The position numbers and the translations under genes were made by a program. The notes below the pieces were generated by a model. That model saw only the letters and a list, made by a program, of their open reading frames with translations, searched no databases and was not told where the DNA came from. Below, in pieces: positions 10,722 to 22,055 of a DNA stretch of 64,000 nucleotides (its first letter is position 1; every line of letters starts with the position of its first letter). The DNA is from Thalassia testudinum (taxonomy: Eukaryota > Streptophyta > Magnoliopsida > Alismatales > Hydrocharitaceae): contig JAZHRO010000022.1 of the NCBI GenBank assembly GCA_037157565.1, forward strand, positions 7,626,001-7,690,000, read 5' to 3'.

Positions 10722-11767
10722 AGCCTAACTTTGTTTGGAACCAGACTTATAGGTTCCTTCTTAGTCTGGCTATTGACAGAAAATGCAGCGCTTGTTGGGA
10801 GGCAACCCATCAGTCGAATAACACCATCCTCAGGTGATTTCTTTTCCTTCTCCGATTTTAATTTTACAATGGGGACATTATAGAATTTAGGCATGGGGGA
10901 GTGCATTTGCATTTTAGGAAGTATTCATGCATTTAGGTTAGCATAAAAAAAAAAATTCCTCTTTTCTTGAGAGATTGGGTTAGCCCTAGCAAAATACATT
11001 TGTCATTGGAGGTTTTTCTTCCGGAATTATTTCTTAAGTTTAGAATCTAGTACATTTATTTCACGTGCATGTAGACTTGGTAATGGATCCTTGAGGGAAA
11101 CCAATGAGCATTTCCAAGTCTATTGAACCCTTGGACAGTTCATAGGGAGTCAGGCATACTATCTTTTAGCAGATCCACCACATATTTGTGAGAAGAAAGT
11201 AGATAGATTACTGGTGTGCTAAGTCTAGTGCAAAGACTCCTAAGTTTTGGATAATTAGATGATGATACTTCAGAGTTAGGCGTAGTTTTCACTCTCTGTT
11301 CCTGTGTGCGTATTTTGTGTGAATTCCTGAGAGTCACCAAATAAGGAAGATACACAAAGATTGAGTCTTAATAAAGCTATGACTATGGTGGATGGTTACG
11401 ACCGTCCTTCATAGAGTCCTTGGCTGAAGGAGGGTAATAATGTCAAAGGTCAGAAATACACCTGTCCTATCCATTCCTTCCCGGTGCCGAGAATATGCAC
11501 TTTCACCAAATAAGTCACACAATATCCTCTTGACCATCATCATCTCGAATAATGTCTCATAAATAAAAGTCTGTGTCGTATTATGTTGATTTATATTATA
11601 TAAAAAGAAAGAAAAGGAGAAAAGAAAAGAAGAAGAAAAAGAAGAAACAGAAAAAGAAGAAATATTTGTATCACCTAAAAAAAAAAAGAGTCCAAGTTTA
11701 TAATGTAACACTATTTCTGAGGCAACAGAACACATATCGCGTTCCACCAAATATGACCCATAGCTAT
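10722..11767 (+). other. 3' noncoding region of element O, first part
   Basis: It contains the inverted-repeat motif TTGGGAGGCAACCCA (10,795-10,809), also present in G, and an internal polypurine-like site GGCATGGGGGAGTG (from 10,889). The part around 11,130-11,520 is the inverted copy of the F/E noncoding module. A purine-rich GAAAAGAAG tract lies at 11,605-11,690. The frames at 11,409-11,831 and 11,573-11,821 are low-complexity or repeat-derived. Element A interrupts at 11,768; the region resumes at 21,472. Confidence 0.65.
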
Positions 11768-14427
11768 TGTAACGACCCGATTCCTGAGTTCCTACGAGAC
11801 ACGAGAACCGGACCGACTTGACTAATGCCAAGACCTAGTCGTCCAACGAGGAAGTAACCAAAAGAGCAGTAAAATAAACCACATTCAGCATGAATATAAC
11901 TAACAGTAAGGAAATACAGCAGTAAGGAAAGAAGCCACTACAGTATATACCACCACAACAGTAGAACAACATTCATAACATAATATGAAATTGCAGGTAA
12001 GGAAAAGTACAGCGGTAACAAGAACTACTCACTACAGTGGAACAAAAAGAGGTACAAGAGAACAGTGGTAACTCTACTGGACCCTACTCGGCCCAGCGCC
12101 CTCTGCAGCTGCTGACCCTGGCTACTCAACACCTGGTCCTGAAAGGTAACGAGTGTAACACGTCAGCAAAAAGGTGAGTAGAGTGGCAGCTAAACTAAAA
12201 AAATAGTAAAGTGTACAGTAGCTGTTTTAATTTTCTTTCTTCCTTTATTTACGTCTTTCTATTATTTTAAAAATTTATCTATTTCGCAGATCCTTCACTT
12301 GATCTCGAATTTTCCTCATGGGAACGATCCTGATTGCAGTCTTTTCCGAACAGTAGAAGTAGCACGTGGTGCTCTCCTGGCAGGGAGAGTCCCCCGTGGT
12401 GATCCTACTCTCAGTCAACCACCCCAAGGTCACGGACAGGCGTAACGGTGACTACGGCACGCGCGATAAATGCACAGGTAGCTAACCTGCACTGGCACGC
12501 GGTCAGTCGTTTCCGTTAACGGGTGAGCCCAAAGCACAGCATGGAACCAGTACAGGGCAGAGCCCTCTCAGTAACAGGGGTCAACCCCTCCACAGTAACC
12601 AAACAGGGGCCTTGCCCCTCCACAGTCCGCATACCCTCGCCTGACTACCCTGGTTTGCCCAGTGGGCCTAACAAGTCGGTGTAGGAGGCTAGCAGAACCC
12701 CGGGGCCCGTGGGGTAGCTAGTACCTCCCTACACTAGTAGCTCTCCTCGATACTACGTACATGAGGGCCAGCAAGTCGGTACAAAGTGGCCAGTCCTGAC
12801 CCCGGGTCCCTGGGGCGGTTGGCTCCGCTCTGCACTAAACAGGTACAGGTACTTCCCTTCGTACTACGTACCCAAAAGACAGCACACTACCACGTCTTTC
12901 TTTCTCAGTTCCATTCCTTTCTCGTTCTAGGAGTTCCACTCCTAATTCCCCGTAGGGTTCCGGTTCTTTTAACTCAGCATATTCAGGTTTCACCCTTTCC
13001 AGTTTCACGTTCATACATCCCATATTCTCAGACATGCTTATTTATTCATAACAGGCAGCTGTTAAACCAATTTACAGGTAGCTATTATTTCATTTCCACA
13101 TTTTCCAAGACTGCAGTATTCATATATTCCACTAGTTCTTCCCATCCTAGGATTCATGCCATACCCTAGGATCTATCATACAATCTAGTTTTCAAGCCCT
13201 AGGATTCATGCAACACCCTAGGATCTACCATTCATTCTAGCTTCTCATTCCTAGGATTCATGAAATGTCCTAGGTTCTATTTATGGTTCCATAATTTAAC
13301 AGATTATACTAATAAACTTAAAGCCACTCTACCGGTTACAACAGGCGTACTGGGGGCGTGGTCGGGAATCCCGCGTACCTCCGCAACCCCTGAGACTGCA
13401 ACGAAACGGGATCCTATCACAAGGATCAAACATAAGGAGTTTCTCAAAATAGTATACAACTATTGTAGACGGGTAGAGGATTTAATTCCGAAAAACATGC
13501 AACTCGAAATGCGGGAAATAGACTCCGAACGGGCCCTAAACGGGTCGAAAATGATGAAACAGTGTAAGATCAGACGTCTGGAACCTCTTCCAGACATCTT
13601 AAAAAGTGGATCAGAGGTTACCTTTGTTCTGCGTGGACTCTCAGACGTCCCAAAGCCTGCGGGGGCGTATGGCCTAGTTCCCAGACGTCCGATGGTCACC
13701 CAAGACGTCTGGAAGTCCCTCTCGTCGTTTGACACCACTGCCAGACTCTGATTTGCGTTAGATGCGAATCCAGAACCTGCGCGTACCCATTTCCTCTCTC
13801 TCTTAGTACGGTCAGTCGAAGAAGAGGAAGAAAGACAGAAATAACTCACCTTTCATACGTCTGGACCATCCTCCAGACGTCCTCCACGCCGTCTGGTTGT
13901 ACGCCCAGATGTCTGATTCTGGAGAAAATTCCAGAATTAGGGCGCAACTCGCCCTCCTTTCGCGACACTCGGCCGCGCCGCGACTCGTCCGCCTGCTGCT
14001 CGAGCTGCAGCAGGCCTCCTGCGTCACCCCGCGTCCGCTATGCCCCAGCCGGCCGGCTCCCGCTGCCCCAGCAGGCTCGAGCCCTCACGGCCGACGCCTC
14101 CTCCCTCGCGCAGCACCTCCTCCCGCACTCGCCGCGGCTGCCGCCTCCGCCGCTCACTCGCGCTCACTCTCGCGCAACCGCTGGAAGGAGAAGAGGAAGG
14201 GGGTGGAGGTGATGAGAGTGAGGGAGGGGGCGTGGCGTTTTAAAGCTGCGGGGGGAGGAGAGAGAGCGGACAAAGGGCGCAGCCTGCGGCCGCATGAGAG
14301 AGGGAAAAAGAGAGAGAGAGATGCACTCGCAGGTCTGCGTGCTCGGGCGCACAGACGAAACCATTCGTGTCGAAAAAATCGAATCCCAGACGTCTTAAAA
14401 GATGTCTGAAGCCGCGCGTTCGTAACA
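11768..14427 (-). repeat. 3' LTR of element A
   Basis: It matches 18,801-21,471 along its length. Differences include an extra ~30 bp around 12,593-12,623 and the absence of about 50 bp of GACGTC-bearing sequence near 14,390. A CCTAGG repeat block lies at 13,144-13,275 and six GACGTC palindromes between 13,573 and 14,394. The internal frames (12,786-13,169; 13,260-13,751; 13,897-14,409) recur in the other LTR but show no protein signature. Confidence 0.9.
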
Positions 14428-14511
14428 ATATTACAAACTCAAAGGAAGTTTCGTCCCTGAAACTTGCGCTAACTAGGGTGCGGGAAAAACGTCATAGTAA
14501 CCATAACAAAC
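14428..14511 (-). other. Polypurine-tract region of element A
   Basis: This is the short gap between the end of pol and the 3' LTR. On the minus strand it reads CAGGGACGAAACTTCC and then a degraded stretch before the LTR. Tekay elements usually have a purine run directly at this junction; here it is weak, probably mutated. Confidence 0.5.
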
Positions 14512-17268
14512 TCAAAGAGGACCGAAGCCGGTCCGAAAAGACGTACCCGCGAAGAGCTCCGGGTACCGCTCCCACATTACCGCCTCAGGCTCCCAGGTAG
14601 CCTCCTCGTACTGTTGGCTTCTCCACAAAACCTTTACCAGGGGCACTTGCTTTCGTCTCAAACTGCGGACGGCTCGGTCTAGAATCTGCACTGGCCGCTC
14701 GGGGTAGGTCAGGTTGTCGTCCACCTGGATGCTCTTGTGACTCAGTACGTGACTGGGATCGGCTACGTACTTCCTGAGGTTGGACATGTGGAACACGTCG
14801 TGCACACTAGAAAGCTGGGGAGGGAGGGCAAGCCTGTAAGCAACGGGTCCAACCCGCTCCAGGACCTCAAAGGGCCCCACAAACCTCGGCGCGAGCTTCC
14901 CTCTCGCTCCAAACCGCTGCAGGCCCTTCATGGGCGAAACACGGAGAAAGACGTGGTCCCCAACCTCAAACTGCACCTCTCTGCATCTCTAATCCGCGTA
15001 GCTCTTCTGTCTGCTCCTGACAGTGCGGAGTCGCCTGTGGATCTGCTCGACTACCTCCTGACTCTGCCGGATCAACCTGGGGCCAACCTCCCACTTGGTC
15101 CCCACCTCAACCCAACTCAAGGGTACCGTACACCTCCGTCCGTATAGAGCCTCGTAGGGAGCCATGCCGATGCTCGAGTGATAGCAGTTGTTGTATGCAA
15201 ACTCCACCAGGGGCAGGTGTTCCTCCCAAGAGCCCCTCCAGTCCAGTACACAGGCACGCAAAAGGTCCTCAAGTGTCTGTATCGTGCGCTCAGACTGTCC
15301 ATCCGTCTGGGGGTGGTAAGCTGTACTAAACCTCAACCGCGTCCCCAGGGCCTGCTGAAACTCAGTCCAAAACTGGGACGTAAAGCGGGTATCCCGGTCA
15401 GATACGATCTCCCGCGGAACTCCGTGTAGTCGCACCACATCGTGGATATACCTCTCTGCCAACTTTGTTGGTCCCAAAGTGACTCGGATCGGTAGGAATC
15501 GTGCCGTGTTCGTCAGTCTATCCATAATTACCCAGACAGCGTCGTGCCCTCGCTGGGTAACAGGTAAGCCCACCACCAAGTCCATGGTGATGCTTTCCCA
15601 CTTCCACTCTGGCACTGGAAGCGGCTGTAGTGGCCCTGCAGGCCTGTGATGCTCGGCTTTCACCTGCTGGCACACTAAGCACTGCTGTACGAATTCACCC
15701 ACATCCCGCTTCATCCCCCTCCACCAAAACTCGCGTCTCAAGTCGTGGTACATCTTCGTGTTTCCGTGATGTATGGTGAATCTGGAACCGTGTGCCTTAG
15801 TCAGGAGCTCTCTCAACAGCTCCTCGTCTCTGGGAACGCACAACCGTCCCCTCAGGTGCAGCACCTGGTCTGTGAAAGAGAAGTCCCCTTGGTCTCCTGA
15901 CAGTACTCTGTCGCGCAAGGACTGCAAGTACGGATCGGCCATCTGTCCTGTGATGATGCGGTCTATCAGCTCTGGCCTAGTCTGTCGTGTCACCGTCACT
16001 GCCCCATAGTGCCCTCGTAACTCCAGGGGTAGCCAACTGCCCACCTCCTCCAAAAGGCTCCAACTCTGTAACTGTAAACTGGCCAAGTGTGCGGGAGCCT
16101 TACGGTTCAAGGCGTCAGCCACCACATTGGCCTTTCCTGGGTGGTAGGAGATGCTGCAGTCATAGTCCTTCAGGAGCTCCAACCAACGTCTCTGTCTCAT
16201 GTTGAGCTCCTTCTGATCAAAAAGGTATCTGAGGCTCTTGTGATCTGTGAAAATTTCGAAGGTCTCACCGTACAAGTAGTGCCTCCAAGTCTTCAGCACG
16301 AAGACAACAGCTGCCAACTCTAGGTCGTGGGTAGGGTAGGTATGCTCATGGGGCTTCAGTTGCCGCGAAGCGTAAGCGACAATGTGGCCCTTCTGCATGA
16401 GCACACCTCCTAACCCCTGCAAGGAGGCGTCCGTGTACATAATGAACCCGCCACTACTGTCAGGGATGGTGAGCACGGGAGCCAAGGTCAACCTCTCCTT
16501 CAGCTCCAGAAAACACACATCACAGGCATCTGTCCAAGTGAAGGGCATGTCCTTCCGGGTCAACTGTGTCATAGGACGCGCAATCTGTGAAAACCCTCTG
16601 AGAAATCGTCTGTAGTAGCCTGCCAGTCCCAGGAAACTGTGTATCTTAGTGACTGAATGCGGTCTCTCCCACCTGAGCACTGCCTTGACCTTGGCTGGGT
16701 CCATCGCCAAGCCGTCTCCAGAGATCACATGACCTAAGAAGGTCACCTCCCTCAACCAGAACTTGCACTTGCTGTATTTGGCGTACAACCTACGTCGTCT
16801 CAGAGTGTCCAGAACCATCCGCAAGTGCTGTCCGTGCTGCGTCTGATCTCTAGAATAGATGAGTACATCATCTATGAAAACCACCACGAACTGGTCCAAG
16901 TACGGTCTAAACACCCGGTTCATCAGATCCATAAAAGCAGCGGGGGCATTGGTCAGCCCAAACGGCATGACCAAAAACTCGTAGTGTCCGTACCGGGTGC
17001 GGAAAGCTGTCTTGGAGATGTCGGTCTCCCTGATCCTCAACTGGTGGTATCCCGACCTCAAGTCGATTTTGGAGAACACTATGGCACCCCGCAATTGGTC
17101 AAACAAGTCGTCGATCCTCAGCAGCGGATATCTATTCTTGATGGTGACCCTATTTAGCTGTTGGTAGTCCACACAAAGGTGTAGGGTACCATCCTTCTTT
17201 TTCACAAACAGTACCGGGGCTCCCCAGGGAGACGCACTGGGCCTCACGAAACCTTTCTCCAAAAGGTC
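14512..17268 (-). pseudogene. pol: pol of element A: RT, RNase H, integrase, chromodomain
   Basis: It continues the gag-protease frame after a TAG stop at 17,269-17,271. Counting residues from 17,262: RT catalytic motif FIDD at 129-132; RNase H acidic residues D278, E315, D340 and D383; integrase zinc finger H491, H499, C528, C531; integrase catalytic D561, D622, E658. A second TAG at 14,989-14,991 sits just before the integrase C-terminal part. After it come the GKLAPRFVGPF module and a chromodomain (KVLWRSQQYEEATWEPE and following), ending at 14,512. Chromodomains direct chromovirus integrases to particular chromatin. Apart from the stops the frame is continuous over about 900 codons. Confidence 0.93.
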
Positions 17269-18618
17269 CTACAACTGAGACTTGAGCTCTCGTAGCTCAA
17301 GCGGTGCCATCCTGTATGGCGCGGTGGAGATGGGACTGGTCCCTGGTACTAGCGAGATCTCAAACTCGATCTCGTGCTCGGGCGGTAGTCCTGGTAACTC
17401 GTCTGGAAACACGTCAGGGTACTCTCTGACTACCGGGATGCTCTGGAAGTCTGCCACAGGGCTGGGCTCTGCCACCACACAAGCTAGGAAGCCCTCACAC
17501 CCCTGGCTCAAAAGTCTCGCCGCCCGAAGTGCCGAAATGCACCTGAAGCCTCCGTCCACTAGCTGTCCGTGAAACTCGAAAGAAGGCAACTCTGGCATGG
17601 AGAAGACAATCTTCCTCTGAAAACAGTCTACCAAGGTGTGGTAAGCGGACAGCCAGTCCATCCCCAGAATCACCCCAAAGTCCTCCATCTGTATCATAAT
17701 CAGGTCAGCTGGCAGGCAATGTCCCCCGACGCTGACCTCGCAATCCGTGTACACCTCCTCAGCTACAAACAGCTGACCAGTCGGACCTCTGATTACGAAC
17801 GAATTCTCTAACAGCGTATAATCCTGGCCCAAACTAACTGCGAAACTGACTGCGACAAACGAGTGCATAGCGCCGGAATCGAAAAGTGTGTAAACGAGTC
17901 TGCCGGAAACTGAAACCATACCTGCCACTACCGAGCCCGAAGCTATGGCATCCCTGTGTGTCAGGGCGTTGATACGCCCCTCAGCTCTAGGTGCGGATGA
18001 AGCAGCCACACTCTGCGTCGGACGGGCAGGTGCTGGCCGGTAACCTCCTCGTGACTGCTGTCCTCCTCCTCGCGCCTGGTAACCGCGGCCTCCTGCGCGC
18101 CCTCCAGTGCTCTGCGTGGGAAGTATCTGCTGACCTCCTGCCCTAGACGGGCAGTCCCTCCTGATGTGGCCTGGCTGGCCACACTGGTAACAAAGGGGAA
18201 CCCGACTCCCGCCCTTAGTGGGTCCCTGCTGTCGGCTGGGCGGAGGTGCGGTGCTGGCGACTGGCCCTTGTTGAGGGCCCCCAAAGTTCACTGATGGCCC
18301 TGTAAAACGTGACGGCTCTCCTGCGGACGCCACGTGTCTCCTTTGATTTCTCCTAACACGCCTAGTGTGATTGCGAAAATCTCGTTCCACCACCAACTCC
18401 CCTGTCGTACGCTCGGAAGGGGGAGGAGGGGGTGGCGATGTGGGTGGAAGTTGAAATTCTTCTCGAACCACCTCTCGAATTAGTTGGACGAGGTCCGGAG
18501 ACGGTATGCTCAGGAGAAGAGGAGGGGTAGTATGTACTCCAAGCCCGACACATCTGTCCCTTGGGCCCCGACCTCAGCCGCGCCCGCAGCCCACCCTCCT
18601 AGTTCCACGACGAGGCAT
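17269..18618 (-). pseudogene. gag-pro: gag-protease of element A with capsid domain deleted
   Basis: The best start is ATG at 18,616-18,618, giving MPRRGTRRVG, a basic start usual for Tekay Gag. It is followed at codon 15 by TGA (18,574-18,576), probably a mutated CGA. About 80 residues in, a Pro-rich linker runs straight into the region before the zinc knuckle; the ~200-300-residue capsid domain expected between them is absent. The knuckle CYQCGQPGHIRRDC lies at residues 143-156, the protease FDSG at 246-249 and the ILGMDWL flap region at 317-323. The frame ends at TAG 17,269-17,271, where relatives read CAG (Gln) and continue into RT. The deletion keeps the frame. Confidence 0.88.
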
Positions 18619-18781
18619 CTCCTACAAGGAGACGCGAAACAAAATGGAACACGTCACTACGGAACGATACCTAACGGAAACGTCTAAGAGCTCATGTCAA
18701 AAGGTATGTTGTGGTGGCTACTCTAGCTATAGACATGTGAATTGGTTATTTTCCAGTCAGTTGATTCACTTCTCGGGACGA
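18619..18781 (-). other. Short leader of element A
   Basis: About 160 bp separate the gag start from the primer site. No other feature is seen. Confidence 0.5.
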
Positions 18782-18798
18782 CCTTGCTCTGATACCAT
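18782..18798 (-). other. Primer binding site of element A (initiator Met tRNA)
   Basis: The minus strand reads TGGTATCAGAGCAAGGT. It matches the complement of the initiator-Met tRNA 3' end (TGGTATCAGAGCCAGG) with one mismatch, and starts 2 bp after the 5' LTR end at 18,801. Confidence 0.9.
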
Positions 18799-18800
18799 CT

Positions 18801-21471
18801 TGTAACGACCTGATTCCCGAGTTCCTACGATACACGAGAACCGGACCGACTCGACTAATCCCAAGACCTAGTTGTCCAACGAGGAAGTAACCAAAAGAGC
18901 AGTAAAAGAAACCACATTCAGCATGAATATAACTAACAGTAAGGAAATACAACAGTAAGGAAAGAAGCCACTACGATATATACCACCACAATAGTAGAAC
19001 AACATTCATAACATAATATGAAACTGCAGGTAAGGAAAAGTATAGCGGTAACAAGAACTACTCACTACAGTGGAATAAAAAGAGGTACAAGAGAACAGTG
19101 GTAACTCTACTAGACCCTACTCGGCCCAGCGCCCTCTACAGCCGCTGACCGTGGCTGCTCAACACCTGATCCTGAAAGGTAACGAGTGTAACACGTCAGC
19201 AAAAAGCTGAGTAGAGTGGCAGCTAAACTAAAGAAATAGTAAAGTGTACAGTAGCTGTTTAAATTTTCTTTCTTCCTTTATTTACGTTTTTCTATTGTTT
19301 CAAAAATTTATCTATTTCTCAGATACTTCACTTGATCTCGAATGTTCCTTGTGGGAACGATCTTGATTGCAGTCTCTTCCGAACAGTAGAAGTAGCACGT
19401 GGTGCTCTCCTGGCCGGGAGAGTCCCCCGTGGTGATCCTACTCTCAGTCAACCACCCCAAGGTCACGGACAGGCGTAACGGTGACTACGGCACGCGCGAT
19501 AAACGCACAGGTAGCTAACCCGCACTAGCACGCGGTCAGTCGTTTCATTAACGGGTACGCCCAAAGCATAGCACGGAACCAGTACAGGGCAGAGCCCTCT
19601 TAGTAACAGGGGTCAACCCCTCCACAGTCCGCGCACCCTCGCCTGACTACCCTGGTTTGCCCAGTGGGCCTAACAAGTCGGTGTAGGAGGCTAGCAGAAC
19701 CCCGGGGCCCGTGGGGTAGGTAGTACCTCCCTACACTAGTAGCTCTCCTCGGTACTACGTACACGAGGGCCAGCAAGTCGGTACAAAGTGGCCAGTCCTG
19801 ACCCCGGGTCCCTGGGGCGGTTGGCTCCGCTCTGCACTAAACAGGTACAGGTACTTCCCTTCGTACTACGTACCCAAAAGACAGCACACTACCACGTCTT
19901 TCTTTCTCAGTTCCATTCCTTTCTCGTTCTAGGAGTTCCACTCCTAATTCCCCGTAGGGTTCCGGTTCTTTTAACTCAGCATATTCAGGTTTCACCCTTT
20001 CCAGTTTCACGTTCATACATCCCATATTCTCAGACATGCTCATTTATTCATAACAGGCAGCTGTTAAACCAATTTACAGGTAGCTATTATTTCCTTTCCA
20101 CATTTTCCAAGACTGCAGTATTCATATATTCCACTAGTTCTTCCCATCCTAGGATTCATGCCATACCCTAGGATCTATCATACAATCCAGTTTTCCAGCC
20201 CTAGGATTCATGCAACACCCTAGGATCTACCATTCATTCTAGTTTCTCATTCCTAGGATTCATGCAATGTCCTAGGTTCTATTTATGGTTCCATAATTTA
20301 ACAGATTATACTAATAAACTTAAAGCCACTCTACCGGTTACAACAGGCATATTGGGGGTGTGGTCGGGAATCTCGCGTACCTCCGCAACCCCCGAGACTG
20401 CAACGGAATGGGGTCCTATCACAAGGATCAAACACAAGGAGTTTCTCAGAATAGTAGACAACTACTGTAGACGGGTAGAGGATTTAATTCCGAAAAGCAC
20501 GCAACTCGAAACGTGGAAAACAGACTCCGAACGGGCCCTAAACGGGTCGAAAATGATGAAACAGTGTAAAATCAGACGTCTGGAACCTCTTCCAGACGTC
20601 TTAAAAAGTGGATTAGAGGTTACCTTTGCTCTGCGTGGTCTCTCAGATGTCCCGAAGCCTGTGGGGGCGTCTGGCCTTGTTCCCAGACGTCCGATGGTCA
20701 CCCAGGACGTCTGGAAGTCACTCCGTTGTCTGGCACCACTGCCAGACGTCTGATTCGCGTTGGATGCGAATCCAGAACCTGCGCGTACCCATTTCCTCTC
20801 TCTCTTAGTACGGTCAGTCGAAGAAGAGGAAGAAAGACGGAAATAACTCACCTTTCAGATGTCTGGACAGTCCTCCAGACGTCCTCCACGCCGTCTGGTT
20901 GTACGCCCAGATGTCTGATTCTGGAGAAAATTCCAGAATTAGGGCGCAACTCGCCCTCCGCTCGCGACGCTCGGCCGCGTCGCGACTCGTCCGCCTGCTG
21001 CTCGAGCTGCAGCAGGCCTCCCGCGTGACCCCGCGTCCGCTGCGCCCCCGCCGGCCGGCTCCTGCTGCCCCGGCAGGCTCGAGCCCTCACGGCCGACGCC
21101 TCCTCCCTCGCGCAGCACCTCCTCCCGCACCCGCCGCGGCTATCGCCGCCACCGCTCACTCACGCTCGCTCTCGTGCATCGGCTGGAAGGAGAAGAGGAA
21201 GGGGGCGGAGGTGATGAGAGTGAGGGAGGGGGCGTGGCGTTTTAAAGCCGCGCGGGGAGGAGAGAGAGCGGACAGAGGGCGCAGCCTGCGGCCGCAGGAG
21301 AGAGGGAAAAAGAGAGAGAGAGAGATGCGCTCGCAGGAGCGCGCAGACGAAATTGTTCGTGTCGAAAAAACTGAATCCCAGACGTCTGGAAAGGGTTCCA
21401 GACGTCTGGTTCGACGTCTGGGCCACCTCCCAGACGTCTTAAAAAACGTCTGAAGCCGCGCGTTCGTAACA
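18801..21471 (-). repeat. 5' LTR of element A
   Basis: This is the upstream LTR in the element's minus-strand sense. It carries ten exact GACGTC palindromes (20,575 to 21,438) and several TpG/CpA-decayed versions. A CCTAGG-bearing tandem block lies at 20,146-20,280. A TTTAAAAC stretch (minus, around 21,238-21,246) is a possible TATA-like box. Frames inside (19,788-20,171; 20,262-20,753; 20,899-21,453) are shared with the other LTR but show no domain. Confidence 0.9.
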
Positions 21472-22055
21472 GCTTTCTTCTAGTATTTCTGATCGCCCGA
21501 ATACGGGTTGAGGACTCTAACTTAGTTGTAGAGTTATTAGGACTTTAATTGAAGTGTGGATGCCATGTGAGGCCACCAAATAGTGAGTACAATTTCTAAA
21601 TCTGGCGAGATTCGTGATCTCAGAAAGAAAGAAAAGGAGTGCCCAGGAACATCAAGAGAGCACAATTGTGTAGCCTCTCTCGGAGTTGACTTGTCTATTA
21701 GTCTAGAGATCTTGAGTCTGTAGTACTAGATTATATGTAGCACTAGATGAGTGTGTGCCACCAAATACAAATCCATTCAACTCGATATCTCCTACCTAAG
21801 CCAAACGTCGGGGTCAAATTACAGATTATCCTTTGCTTTATCCCTAAGGGAAGTAGTTGCCTATCCCGACAGTAGTATTTACCAAGGGTGAAATACGAAC
21901 TTCCAATGCGAATTGGCTTTTTCACTTGGATCTGTTACTTAGGCTTTTATCACATCACATTTGTCTGGATTTCTAAAGTTTTGAAATAAGAAAAGAAGAA
22001 ATCTTCTGATTACTTCTATTACTTTTTATTTTTGCTAGGGAATAGCATATCTTAG
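21472..22055 (+). other. 3' noncoding region of element O, second part
   Basis: It continues the O region interrupted by A, with CCACCAAATA motifs typical of the inverted F/E noncoding module. It ends in TTTGCTAGGGAATAGCATAT, which in F, D and C' lies just before the polypurine tract. Element B then interrupts. No coding signal is seen. Confidence 0.65.

Larger units (their letters stand above)
11768..21471 (-). mobile_element. Element A, Ty3/Gypsy chromovirus (Tekay/Del type), near-complete with gag deletion
   Basis: The two long LTRs (2,660 and 2,671 bp) begin TGTAACGACC and end CGTAACA on the plus strand. The flanks gctat (11,763-11,767) and gcttt (21,472-21,476) are a 5-bp target duplication with one mismatch. 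The internal region reads on the minus strand: initiator-Met primer site, short gag remnant with zinc knuckle, protease, RT, RNase H, integrase and chromodomain. It has only three in-frame stops and no evident frameshift, so it looks like the youngest and best preserved coding element here. The capsid part of gag is missing, so this copy could not move on its own. Confidence 0.92.

Noticed and set aside
12786..13169. 127-codon frame, nearly identical at 19,788-20,171
   Set aside because: The identity is because both copies are LTRs of one element. It has no start context, domain or purifying signal that can be judged from two sister LTRs.
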